From the NCBI GenBank assembly GCA_021399445.1, contig JAJTUQ010000004.1, positions 6,386,001-6,450,000 of the forward strand: a stretch of DNA of 64,000 nucleotides, in the 5' to 3' direction. The notes under the pieces were generated by a model. The model was not told where the DNA came from. It was given only the letters and a program-made list of their open reading frames with translations, and ran no database searches. The position numbers were made by a program, and so were the translations under genes. Shown here piece after piece: positions 54,428-64,000 of the stretch (its first letter is position 1; each line of letters starts with the position of its first letter). The stretch is from Xylogone sp. PMI_703 (taxonomy: Eukaryota > Ascomycota > Leotiomycetes).

Positions 54428-56143
54428 CTACCACGCAACTGCATGCCCATCACCACGCAAATCACTACCAGCGCAATATACCAGTTCACCATTCGGATCA
54501 GTGTATGCAGAAATGATCTGGCCTCGTCCGAAAACTGCTCGCTGCCAACCTTTGACAATTTCCACCTCGTGACCCATTTTCCGTAACCCTTCCGCAACCT
54601 CTTCAGAAAAGCCCTCTTCTAGTGAGACAACGGATTTGCTAGACAAAGTAGAGTGGTCAGCAGTCGTGGAATACTCTGGTGAAGCCTTGGCTGGACGGAT
54701 ACAGATTCTCGGTGCATCAAGAGCGTCTTGGGGGTGATATCCAAAAATAAGTGTATTAAGCAGGACTTGCAGATGTCCCTGAGGCTGCATAAACCCGCCC
54801 ATAACTCCATATGCCATTTCGAGTCTGTCGCCCTTGGTCACCATTGCCGGCATGATGGTGTGGTAGGGCCTCTTGTTAGGCTTCAGAGAATTCAAGTGTC
54901 CCTCACGTAGGAGGAAGCCATGCCCTCTATTCTGAAGCGGGAAGCCACATCCTTGGGGAACCACGCCGCAGCCAAAGTTGGCGGCGTTTGAGCAGATGAA
55001 GCTGCAGGCGTTGCCCTGGGAGTCCGAGGTGGTGAAGTAGACTGTATCCGAAGTGGATGTTGGAAACCCGTTGCTCAGAGTTGCATCTGCGGCATCCAGT
55101 CTAAAGTTCTTGACTCTTTCAGATAAGTAAGTGTCGTTGAGTAGCTCGTTCATAGGGATTTTCTCCGCACGAGGATCCCCGATATACTCATTCCCGTCGG
55201 CAAAAGCGTATCTCAGAGCTTCAATGATAATATGTGTATATGCAAGGGAGTTGTGACCTAGTGTATCGAGGGAAGGAATTTTGCCGGACTTTTCCAAGGA
55301 ATCGATGATACTCAATGCTTCCAGTGCAATGAGGCCCTGCCCATTTGGAGGGCATTCCCAAAGTTTGATGTCTTTGTATGCCACCGATGCAGGTTCATCA
55401 TGCGTCGAAGTATGACTTTTGAGGTCATCTAGTGTCATAACGCCTCCAAGCTGGGTAATGACGTCTACAATAGCACTTGCTACCCATCCTTCATAGAATC
55501 CAGCTTTCCCGCCTGTTGCAATTTCTTCTAAAACTTTACCAAGATATGGATTTTTAAAGAGTTGCCCTGTCCTAGGAGCGCTACCGTCCTTAAGTAATTC
55601 ATAGCCATTAGGGGATGCCGTCTTTAGCAGAGATTCACATTCCGCCCACTGCAACGCCGTAACCTCTGAAACTGGAAACCCGTCCTTGCACAGCTCAATT
55701 GCTGGCTTAAGAATGTCTGACAAAGACACTTTGTTGCTTCCATGGGCCGCCACAGCATCCACCCAGCCTGCGACTTGGCCTGGGATTGTGACACTATTGA
55801 CGTTGATAGGCGGCAACACGCTATCTTTAAACCCCAATTCCCGGCATTTATCAATTGTTAATGACTTGGGAGAGCGGCCGGATCCATTGAGTGCGAATAT
55901 TTTCTTTTGTCTCTCGTTCCAATATAACATGAACATGTCGCCTCCTACGCCTGTTGAGCACGGCTCAGTGACGCACAGCGCGGCTGCCGTTGCAACAGCC
56001 GCATCGACAGCATTTCCTCCCGCTTTGAGAATTTCCAGCCCAGCTTGTGCTGCTAATGGTTGTGGACTAGCAACAATCCCTTTCTTGGAGTATACGACCG
56101 ACCGTCGGGAGGGAAACCTCGCAAAAAGAGGTTGTCGGAACAT
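54428..56143 (-). CDS. Gamma-glutamyltranspeptidase family protein
   Basis: An intronless frame of 571 residues from ATG 56143. GGTs are made as a precursor that self-cleaves before a Thr that becomes the nucleophile; they split gamma-glutamyl bonds of glutathione and related compounds. Seen: GIVASPQPLAAQAGLEIL, GGNAVDAAVATAAALCVTEP and TGVGGDMFMLYW in the large subunit, then GDPRAEKIPMNELLND, then the cleavage-site region TSDTVYFTTSDSQGNACSF (candidate Thr of DTVYF, about residue 366), and NxGFLL-like and AYGVMGGFMQPQGHLQVL blocks in the small subunit. No signal peptide is evident, and the T-V-Y context resembles the bacterial YwrD/cephalosporin-acylase-like branch more than secreted eukaryotic GGT. 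So an intracellular amidohydrolase is possible. Intact. Confidence 0.9.
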   Translation of the reverse strand: MFRQPLFARFPSRRSVVYSKKGIVASPQPLAAQAGLEILKAGGNAVDAAVATAAALCVTEPCSTGVGGDMFMLYWNERQKKIFALNGSGRSPKSLTIDKCRELGFKDSVLPPINVNSVTIPGQVAGWVDAVAAHGSNKVSLSDILKPAIELCKDGFPVSEVTALQWAECESLLKTASPNGYELLKDGSAPRTGQLFKNPYLGKVLEEIATGGKAGFYEGWVASAIVDVITQLGGVMTLDDLKSHTSTHDEPASVAYKDIKLWECPPNGQGLIALEALSIIDSLEKSGKIPSLDTLGHNSLAYTHIIIEALRYAFADGNEYIGDPRAEKIPMNELLNDTYLSERVKNFRLDAADATLSNGFPTSTSDTVYFTTSDSQGNACSFICSNAANFGCGVVPQGCGFPLQNRGHGFLLREGHLNSLKPNKRPYHTIMPAMVTKGDRLEMAYGVMGGFMQPQGHLQVLLNTLIFGYHPQDALDAPRICIRPAKASPEYSTTADHSTLSSKSVVSLEEGFSEEVAEGLRKMGHEVEIVKGWQRAVFGRGQIISAYTDPNGELVYCAGSDLRGDGHAVAW

Positions 56144-56936
56144 ACCTCCGATTATGGCAAGCAGCAAAACTTGACTGAATTAAACTATCTTGCAGTGCAA
56201 TCACCGTACAATTATAGGGAGTGCCCGTGGCACTAGCGGATTGCGAAATCAAGTGGTCTCGTATAGCTAGATTTTCCGGACTATGCCTATCGAGGTATTT
56301 ATGGTTCGTACGCGCAACCACAATTGTCCTGGCAGAGGTTCAACTTTATGGCGATGCATCATATTTTCCAGGAAGGAACGTATTAGGTAGTTCAAGGCTA
56401 CCGGCTACACTAACGATCTCTAATCTTCCGATACTAGAAGTGACTGATGAGTACCTAAGCAACAAGCATCCGCGTTGAAACTTCGGTTTCAGTTCTTCGA
56501 GATAGTGCACTCAACTGACGCGGGGAAACAGCTAACCCCATCTTTCTATATACGGTAATTTCTGCCGGTGGCCGATAATAGCCGCCGGCTTGCTCTTACT
56601 ACCTATCTCTCGTATTTTCTACATTATATCTCGCCGTGGAAAGATGGGGGCTGTGGAATCTGATTATCATTGATATCTGGCTGACGATTGTTGCAACGTC
56701 ACATTCTCAACATTCCAAGCATTACACTTGCTACTTAGGTTTAATTGCGTTTTACATTGGGGAAATTGAAAGATTATTATACACAGCCAGCTAGTTTCTG
56801 GTAATATTCGTGTTCAATGTGTGTATGTAGTCGGAGGAGAAAACTTGAGACAAGTAGAATTTAGAGACATTGCAGCTGTGAAGCCCTGTTACTTGATTAC
56901 CAGAGAAATCCAAATGGCACCCGCCAGAAAACCAGA
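56144..56936. other. Intergenic region between GGT and MFS transporter
   Basis: Presumed GGT promoter at the left (plus-strand frame there is fortuitous); transporter 3' flank on the right. A GGCCGATAATAGCC-type GC-rich motif lies near 56571. No gene. Confidence 0.4.
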
Positions 56937-58568
56937 CTAGATCTCTTCTCCTTTGTGGTTGAGTTCCATCGCTTTACCTTCATTTGCGTACGCGTCCACT
57001 TCATAATTCTTGAACTTACGTGCAGAGATGCGTTTAGAGAATAAAATGTCCAGTTCTTCATAAGACCGCTTATATGTTTCAGGATATCGGAAATATGCCC
57101 AGAGGGTCACAAGGAGAGAAGTGCCAGCCCAAAAATATGCTGTTTTACCAGCCCAGTCCCACGCCGTTGGGTTGATCATGTAAGGCTCAAGGACAACAGC
57201 GATGATATCATAAAGCTGGTGAGCGACTTTGGCAAGGGCGATACTCTGTACTCGAAGACTGACAGCAGATACTTCACTGGAGGTGGCATATGCAGCAGGC
57301 CCTACAGAAACGTCGTACACCGCAACCCAGACGATGGTTAAAGCGACTTGTGCCCATTGTGTACCAGAAGATTTCTTGACGGACGCCAGAATGCCAATGA
57401 GCAGGTTAACCAAGGTCATCACGATCATGCCGATGAGATAAAGACTGCGCCGTCCAAGATGTGCAATGAGAACACATCCGATAAATGTTGCTAGTAATCC
57501 GATAGAAGTGGCTGCGACAGAAACTTTGTAGCTATTGGAAGCAGATAACCCAGCCTGTTCCCAGAAGTAGGTTCCTGGATTCATCATGAACAGACCATTG
57601 AATACCTGACCAGTGAATGCGACGCAGCAGATTTCGGTTCGACGAAGATTGCTCCCCCGAAAGCAGTCCATATAAGAAGCACCTGTGCGAATTTCCTCCT
57701 CGTAGTTGACCGTATGTAGCATCATAGCCAGTGATTCTTTCGTCTTGGTGTAAGACTTTGATGTAAGGCGTCGAATGCTGTGCTCTGCCTCCTCCATTCT
57801 CCCTTTCCGGACCAGATACCACGGTGATTCAGGAGCGAAGGAACATGCAATGATGAGAGGAACTGGTCACACCCACTGGACTGCGAAGGGGATGCGGTAC
57901 GACCATTCCGAATCTCGATTTACCAGTCCATCTAATACCCCAATTGAGATGAGCTGACCAATAATCTGCATGATATTGACACCACTTGTAAGGAAGCCTC
58001 GCAAGGCAATAGGAAGACATTCACTACTATATGAGGGTCCGACCGTGGCGAAAATACCCCAGAGAATACCACAGAAGATCTCTCCGACCAACAGGACGGT
58101 AAGATTTTTGGCAGTAAAAGGGATAGCGACAAAACCAGCCATCAGGACGAGACAGACCAGCATGACTTTTCGGTAGCCAAACCTGGAGGAGAGAGAACCG
58201 TTGATTCCTGCGCCAATAATGATGCCACAAATGGAGCCCTGACTTAACCCCGTCTGCCACTTCGCTGGAATCTGATATCCATCATCACTAGGCACGCCGT
58301 ACGCTTTCTGAAAGGATGGGTAACCATAGAAGTTTGCGATCAAGGCATTGTCGTATCCATACATAGCAATAGAAAGTGATAGAACACAAGCCCAGGCCAC
58401 GCCTTTCCATTGTGTCTTGAGTGCTTCGATAATCGTCTGCGAGTGTTCGAGATCTATTGCCTCTTTGCCTTCCTGAACAATTACCTCCCACTCTGCAGTG
58501 TGGGCAAAGTCGCGTTTCTCAGAGGGCCTACTGGCAAGTTCAATATCCTTATTCTTAAGATCTTCCAT
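56937..58568 (-). pseudogene. MFS sugar (maltose/alpha-glucoside-type) transporter with one in-frame stop
   Basis: From ATG 58568 to TAG 56937-56939 is a 544-codon frame interrupted once, by TGA at 57869-57867. The stop sits in FAVQWV-stop-PVPLII, where family members have Trp, so TGG became TGA. Everything else is as in intact fungal alpha-glucoside:H+ symporters: the acidic N-terminal segment, MYGYDNALIANFYGYPSFQK, GSLSSRFGYRKVM, ECLPIALRG, ESPWYLVRKGRMEEAEHSIRR, SSEVSAVSLRVQSIAL and the C-terminal PETYKRSYEELDILF (PETKGRT-like) motif. No other damage, so it is either a very recent pseudogene, a sequencing error, or translated by readthrough. It lies 0.8 kb upstream of the GGT gene in the same orientation. 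Confidence 0.85.
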
Positions 58569-60343
58569 TCTTCTGATTAAGGGCTGGTAAAGTGTAGATG
58601 AAATTCAGAATCTCCGGAGACACAATGATGAGCACATGAAGAAGATGGAAGGATTAGGGGCCACGATTTTCACGATGCCGGTCCTATATCACTTCTGTTA
58701 CCCACGTTAGGCTCTTGAGTTAGAGTTATGCTAACCTTGATCTCTCATCAAGCGTCTCTAGCCATGATAAGGCCTCCTTATCTGCGTATATCACCACCCA
58801 CTATCAAGTATAGCATAGGCCTTCTCAATAGCCCGGAGCACGCCCCTCATTTCCAGAAAAGAGAGGAAGAGAGAAGCCACGGGGAGATTGCAACGTTGCA
58901 TAGTGTAATTCAGGAATCATTGATCTCCTTTCCCGTGACTGATCGCCGGGACAGCTCAACCTCCCCGGATCATCAGAGATTGTGAAGTTGGATATTGCCC
59001 AGAATCACCGGCAAATCCTATTCAATTTGCCGCCCTTTCCCGGTATTAACCAGTAATAGCTAAGGAGGGTTAAATCCTTAATTCAAGGGAGGCGATTTCC
59101 CGTATACTATTTGCTGGTTGCTAGTTAGAGTTATCAGTGTTGCCGTGTGCCGTGAAAGCATTGATCCCAAACGCGTTAGATGCCTGCGGGGTAGCTCAGT
59201 AATCTATCCCTCTCTTAGACCTACCTTCAGTCAATAGTGGGAGGGCTGGAGGAGATTGGATTGTATCCGAGAGGAATGATAAACCATATCACTTAAAAGG
59301 TTATGATTCGCGACAATGCCAAGCACCCAGAACACGGAATGACATCTCCGTATTTTGGAGTAAATTCAATGTAAAATAAATTATCTCTTTCCTGAGCTTT
59401 GGGGAGCGAGGACTTTGATAAATAGGCATTTCAAGTAATTTTAAGATTAGGTAGACAAACAGCTCAGTTGAAAATCCACTTATGTCTCTAAACATCTATA
59501 GCTATAAGCAATTTGAGGAGATTTTGTCTTATGTTTCCCGGTGCATAGGCTGTACAAAAGAAAGAAAAGACAGTCAAGTGACCATGATTTAATGTTGGAC
59601 TCTAGATTAAGAAGCTGGGTACGTAGCGTTATAGGTAAAAGGGCTAGCACACGATCGTCAACACGGAATGTCCCTCCTTGCAGCTCCTTCTCTACCATAG
59701 CATTTCGCACAAGTGAAGTGAAGTGCCGTTACACTAGCTTTCAATGGCATCTAACATTCCTTCTATTTAACAAGAGTTTCTCTAGTGATGGTTCCTGACA
59801 AATCGTCCACTTCAAAATTTGGAATATTTAAAACATCGAAGGTATATCAAGCAGTGTAGATCCTGGAGATATAGCATTCATGAGCATATACTTCGTTTAG
59901 AGATAGTGCTAATGCAAATTTGTTGTGACGCATTTACGGATTTGCTAACAAGAAATTAGAACTTCATTTAAATTAGCTTGAACTGTGCTCCATCGGCCAT
60001 TAACTGACAACCATGCTAACTATAATTATTTTCATGTGCACATGGTCTTTCATCAGATCTTAGTCAATTGTGAATTGGTATTACTCGTGCCTGAACTAAT
60101 CCTGGGTATCACCAAATCCAGTAAAGACGGTTTTTAGATACTTGGGACAACCCGAGCCGCAATTTATTTCTATAAGTTTGGTTTTTCTCAGGAGAAAAGA
60201 TGAAAAGTAGAGTATTCTATATTCCGAATACTTGAGGAACCGTCAATCCACTTCGATCATCTAAAGTGCGAGAGAATTGATAGTCTAATGTGATCATCAT
60301 AATGTGGTATAGTTGACAAGAAAAGCAATTTGATGGACTACTA
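58569..60343. other. Intergenic region between the MFS transporter and GNAT genes
   Basis: About 1.8 kb without a recognised gene or repeat; many short frames on both strands. The left part should contain the transporter promoter. Confidence 0.4.
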
Positions 60344-61058
60344 TCACTCTTTGGCAGGTCGCAGCATGCACGTGTTAGTCCACATGCCATCCCCGCCGTA
60401 TCTAGTGAGGTCCAATTCAAGCTTATCAACACCCTCATACCCAAATTTCCGATACACTGGGAGTCCCCGAGCGGTAGCCTCTAACCACGAAGATAGGCTG
60501 GCCTTGTCTGCCTCGTCTAAGCCCTGACGCAGTAATTTAGAGCCGAGACCAAGGCCTTGGTAGTTGGGCAGTGTAACCAGTATATTAAGGTCTAAGGGAT
60601 CAGTAACAAGTATGAGATTAGCCTCTAGCATCATCAATCGAATCCCAATTGGCTGGATACTTACGGGCGAACCGTTTGCCGGTCATATGAGCATTCCTTT
60701 TATCGAACAGCAGTTTAAAAAACTCATTGCATGCGACTGGATTGGCAGGCGGGGGAAACTCTTTGTCCTCCCATTCTGGGGGCGATAGCGGATCCGTGTA
60801 GAAACGCCATTGTGCCCATGCGACAATCTGACCGTCCATCACGGCTTTGACCAGTTTGACATTGGGTTCCTTCATGCTGGCGACCAGCTCCTTCGCCCGG
60901 TGCTCGTGGCCGCTGGCAGAGGGTGGACCGAACAGGGCCAGACCCAGACGGCCATCTGCAGACTGGAAAGCCTCAGTCTCGACCTCCGCTAGAGTCAGGG
61001 CATCTGCCTCCTCTACAGGCAAGATCTCGACCCGGCCAAGGCTAGTATGCTTACTCAT
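60344..61058 (-). CDS. GNAT-family N-acetyltransferase
   Basis: Two exons on the minus strand, 61058-60665 and 60591-60344, give 213 residues. The intron (GTAAGT...TTAG) joins GKRFA to HLNILVTLPNYQG. GNAT enzymes transfer an acetyl group from acetyl-CoA to an amine. The acetyl-CoA loop is LVTLPNYQGLGLGSKLLRQG (Q/R-x-x-G-x-G/A as Q-G-L-G-L-G), followed by the family region LSSWLEATARGLPVYRKFGY. The N-terminal half (EILPVEEADALTLAEVETEA, VAWAQWRFY) matches the common Aspergillus small GNAT type of unknown substrate. The gene is intact. Confidence 0.88.
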
Positions 61059-62145
61059 ATTGCCAACGTCTAATTTAGCCTAGGAAGAATCAACTAAACC
61101 AGTTGCGGATCTTCTGTATCAACGGATATGTTCTTTCTGGGAGATATGCTTCAAAGTAAATACTAGGCCTTATAATGTGAGAGTCTGACTGTCCAATTAA
61201 GGCCCTTTAACCACCTTCCGCATCTGCTCGCCGGCTCGAGATCGCAGTTCGCCGAGCCCAGACCCGCTGACTCACCGGCCTGATGAAACTGCCCCCGATT
61301 TCCTTTCTTAGCTCGGCATCATACCATAAAGTGGAGGGCATACAGTCATTGAATTGTTTCTCCACAAAAGAAAGTAGGACGATTGCCGTATTCTTGTTAT
61401 TCTTATTAGTACGTAGGAGAACATATATACAATTGTCGTTCACTCGATGATGCAGATAACATGTGTCATATTCTGTAAAATGTTAATTCCTAATCTCATC
61501 CATTATTACTTTACCTGCTGTGCTCAGTACTGGTACTGTGATGCTCCTCCGGGTCTCTGCGGGATCGCGGAAACTGATTGGTTGATTCGGATAATAAAAT
61601 TTATATTCTACTTTTATGCGGCTAATAATGTTGTGAGAAATATAGTTTTCTTGAATAAAATCATCCGATCAATCTCTTGCGAAATCCAGTCAATATCAAT
61701 ACATTACAAAGATATCAAGGGGTGATCTCCTTTCTGCGCCATTCAGGTTAGCTTTACGGTGATGCTGTAAACTCCAACGCTGGACGTACTCGAATGCTCT
61801 GTATGTGAACAGCGTTCTCTCAGGCTCCTCTGCGCCACAGTGAAGTGCGGGCACTAATTATCGTTTTTCATCATAGTCTCTAAAGACGAAATGGAGTTAA
61901 GTGACTCTGGATACTTGATCAATGCTCTCTCTCTTTCTAATTTGGGAGCGGTGACTCTTATGCGAGCAGGATCGAATTACCTGCCTGCGCCTGCGCCCCG
62001 CCCCCGCCACAGCCTCACAGGCATTCTTGTATGTCGGTATGACAGATAACCAACAGCCCATACACTTTGATTCTTTTCACATACTTAAGCCCAATCCTCC
62101 CTTGTTGCGTCTCATTTGTTAAGCATCTGTGCCTTCAATAATCCA
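61059..62145. other. Intergenic region upstream of the last gene
   Basis: No gene recognised. It should hold promoters of the divergent GNAT gene and the last gene. A 92-codon frame at 61447-61725 has no recognisable family. Confidence 0.4.
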
Positions 62146-64000
62146 ATGGCGCAGCTCAAGTTCGACGCATCATTACTCCAGAATGGCACAGGCAAAGAGA
62201 TCGTGTCATATCTGAACGAGCTTAGGCGCCATAACTCAGACCTAGATATCGGCCAAGCACTCTGTGAAGCCGTAAACCGCGGGTACTTGCCCCCAAAGAT
62301 ATTCACCATATTCCTTTCTTGGTCTTCCACTCCTGAGACCATCGCATTTTGCATTCGCCATGGACCATCGCGCTCTATTCGGAGACAGGGCATTAAGCGT
62401 ATCAGCAAAACATTAGCCCGTCCGAAAAAATGGGAGCCAATGTGGAGAGCGATGGGTGGTGTAGAAGGCCTCATTGACCTTTTCGCGGCCATTTCGGTGG
62501 CAGAGGTAAAGCTCCTTGCAAGAGCGATTGGAGGTTGCAATCACGGTCCCAAGGTTGCAGCGCGTGAGGAGGCGGTGGAGGGATTGCTGCATGCTCTGCT
62601 TCCATCACATTACCCTGGGTCTGAACCTCAAAACTACGATAGTCGTCCTATCCAGGATCACTATGCTTGGATAGTTCCCGCCAGCTCAGCGGAGTTCGTA
62701 GCTGGGTTGCTGGATGCCAGAGACCTCTCGAATCCTCTATATCGGAGACTGCCTACTACTCGCCTGGTCAGAACCCATGGCAAACTCTTGCGAATGCACT
62801 CTCTGGAGATCCTGGCGGGCAAAAGGGATAAGGATGACTTTCTCTATGGTAATATCCGAGCCTTTGCCTATAACCTACCACCAGAACCGAGCCAGGATCC
62901 AAAGATATCGGCATCGATGGCTTTTGCAGCTGAAGCCCTGCAACTTCGGCTAAACGACATAGCAAATGACAGTTGCTGGCCCTATCAGATCGAATCTGAT
63001 ATTCTATTCTCGCTCCTTGATCGGTATCAAAGGAGACATCTCCCAGAGGGTAAGTTGCACGATGTCATTATGTTGGGCCTGAAACTACTGGAGGCGAAGC
63101 CAGCATTGGAGTCTTCTTTCCGATCAGGAAGAATCTGGGACAAGTTACTTGCCCGCTGGGAGAAAGAGCCAGAACTCTACGACGATGCGCTCGCATTTGC
63201 TTTGCGATTGGGGTTGGGCGGATCTCAGAAGCTAATCGGTCAATCTTTTCTTCAAGTAATAGTAATGGGACATGTGAAACCAGAACGGAGGTGGTCGCTT
63301 CTTCGATTGTACTGCCTCAATGTTCCCAAAAACGGTTTTGACCTGGATTTAGTCAGCGACCTGAAGCCACTTGCAAAGCAGATGTGGTCAAGTGATGTGT
63401 TCTACCGGCTCGGCACAGATGAAGCAATTAAATTACTGAAAGGCCTTCACAAAGCAAATCCAGAGTATAGCTTTTTGCAGCCACCTGGTGGAGTTTCGAT
63501 CTTGTCGAATAAAGGCGCCGCCACACCATACATCAATTTCAATGCTGACCTTCTTTTGACTATGTTTCAGCGTGACTCTCCAGATGTACAAAGCAAGGTT
63601 AAGCATGTAGTTGATGAACTTCGTCAGAAAGCATCTACTACAAGAGATCAAGCAGACAGAGCACATATAGCGAAGGCAACTTCTGCCTACGCCATCGCAA
63701 GCGGTAACCTAGAGCTATATTGCGAGATAATCACCTGGCAGCGGCGCTTCATTCGCGATCCATTGACGGCAAAAGTGGTTTTCGGACATGCGGCAGTGAT
63801 GACGAACGAAGGGATTGACCTCCTCTCTGGTATACAGCTACCATCTCGTGGATTTGTGCCTTTGGCCAAAATCACAGCAAGTGTATTAAAGGCCAATGAG
63901 ATACTGAAGCTTTTCCATGAGTCTAGGAGCATTGCCAAACGAGAGCCTTCGTTCAGTCAACCACATTGGGCTGGTGTGACATCCTTGCTTGGGGCTGTAA
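62146..64000 (+). CDS. Large conserved fungal protein of unknown function, 3' end outside the window
   Basis: From ATG 62146 the frame stays open through the window edge: 618 codons without a stop, intron or frameshift. It begins MAQLKFDASLLQNGTGKEIV and continues with mainly alpha-helical, Leu-rich sequence (GQALCEAVNRGYLPPKIFTI, IRRQGIKRISKTLARPKKWE, EAVEGLLHALLPSHYPGSEP, LHDVIMLGLKLLEAKPALES). No transmembrane segment, zinc finger or catalytic motif was recognised. The repeated helices suggest an alpha-solenoid scaffold (inference). Codon use is GC-richer and more regular than the surrounding decayed region. I do not know its function. The preceding 80 bp has pyrimidine-rich promoter-like sequence ending ATAATCCAATGG, so the chosen ATG is plausible. 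Confidence 0.8.
   Translation, partial: MAQLKFDASLLQNGTGKEIVSYLNELRRHNSDLDIGQALCEAVNRGYLPPKIFTIFLSWSSTPETIAFCIRHGPSRSIRRQGIKRISKTLARPKKWEPMWRAMGGVEGLIDLFAAISVAEVKLLARAIGGCNHGPKVAAREEAVEGLLHALLPSHYPGSEPQNYDSRPIQDHYAWIVPASSAEFVAGLLDARDLSNPLYRRLPTTRLVRTHGKLLRMHSLEILAGKRDKDDFLYGNIRAFAYNLPPEPSQDPKISASMAFAAEALQLRLNDIANDSCWPYQIESDILFSLLDRYQRRHLPEGKLHDVIMLGLKLLEAKPALESSFRSGRIWDKLLARWEKEPELYDDALAFALRLGLGGSQKLIGQSFLQVIVMGHVKPERRWSLLRLYCLNVPKNGFDLDLVSDLKPLAKQMWSSDVFYRLGTDEAIKLLKGLHKANPEYSFLQPPGGVSILSNKGAATPYINFNADLLLTMFQRDSPDVQSKVKHVVDELRQKASTTRDQADRAHIAKATSAYAIASGNLELYCEIITWQRRFIRDPLTAKVVFGHAAVMTNEGIDLLSGIQLPSRGFVPLAKITASVLKANEILKLFHESRSIAKREPSFSQPHWAGVTSLLGAV

Noticed and set aside
37574..56143. Secondary-metabolite cluster
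   Set aside because: A P450, transporters and hydrolases are present, but no polyketide synthase, NRPS, terpene cyclase or other backbone enzyme was seen anywhere in the window.
55686..56174. 162-codon plus-strand frame opposite the GGT gene
   Set aside because: Antisense shadow of the gamma-glutamyltranspeptidase.
59170..59210. tRNA-like words (GGGGTAGCTCAG) near 59188
   Set aside because: No acceptor stem, anticodon loop or T-loop GTTCGA can be folded around it.
1..64000. CRISPR arrays, prokaryotic operons or viral genes
   Set aside because: Introns, gene families and repeat types are all fungal nuclear; no regularly spaced repeat arrays or viral proteins were found.

Overview
The window looks like about 64 kb of an accessory, gene-rich but heavily mutated region of a filamentous ascomycete nuclear chromosome, most likely Eurotiales (Aspergillus or Penicillium-like). 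The signs are short GT-AG introns of about 45-110 bp, Kozak-like starts such as ACCACCATGG, a MirB/Sit-type siderophore transporter with SreA-type GATA sites in its promoter, a fungal SREBP-type bHLH protein, fungal nitrilase, amine oxidase and ADGF families, and fungal transposon relics. The species assignment is inference; no database search was possible.

Left part (1-13 kb): a broken conserved fungal gene, an intact membrane fatty-acid hydroxylase/sterol desaturase-family protein, a ten-exon saccharopine reductase (LYS9 family) with an 11-nt exon and a GC-AG intron, a three-exon siderophore transporter, then repeat-rich AT-biased DNA and a gene fragment. Middle (14-29 kb): an SREBP-like bHLH gene at 14.1 kb and its inverted, pseudogenised duplicate at 27.8-28.9 kb. 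They bracket an ADGF-type adenosine deaminase, a solo Gypsy-type LTR, an endosulfine-like gene with an apparent 1-nt insertion, a 431-bp Tc1/mariner-type MITE with 77-bp inverted repeats, and a SAM + HMG-box + fungal transcription factor domain gene. Then (29-34 kb) come an alpha/beta hydrolase and an Mtd1-type methylenetetrahydrofolate dehydrogenase.

Right part (34-62 kb): a fragment of a flavocytochrome-b2-like enzyme, a P450 without a visible start codon, an amino-acid permease, a decayed DHA1 drug:H+ antiporter, a truncated chitinase-type C-terminus, a nitrilase, a tannase/feruloyl-esterase pseudogene, a copper amine oxidase, an NmrA fragment, an NTF2/SigF-like protein, a gamma-glutamyltranspeptidase, a sugar-type MFS transporter with one in-frame stop, and a GNAT acetyltransferase. 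The window ends inside a large uninterrupted open frame for an unrecognised fungal protein.

Functional theme (inference): several intact genes release or import nitrogen from organic compounds: amino-acid permease, nitrilase, amine oxidase, gamma-glutamyltranspeptidase and adenosine deaminase. They alternate with many decaying genes, as expected of a fast-evolving, possibly subtelomeric, nutrient-scavenging region rather than one co-regulated metabolite cluster. No rRNA, tRNA, CRISPR array or virus was recognised. Many exon boundaries below were derived by hand from conserved protein continuity and splice consensus, and need transcript confirmation.
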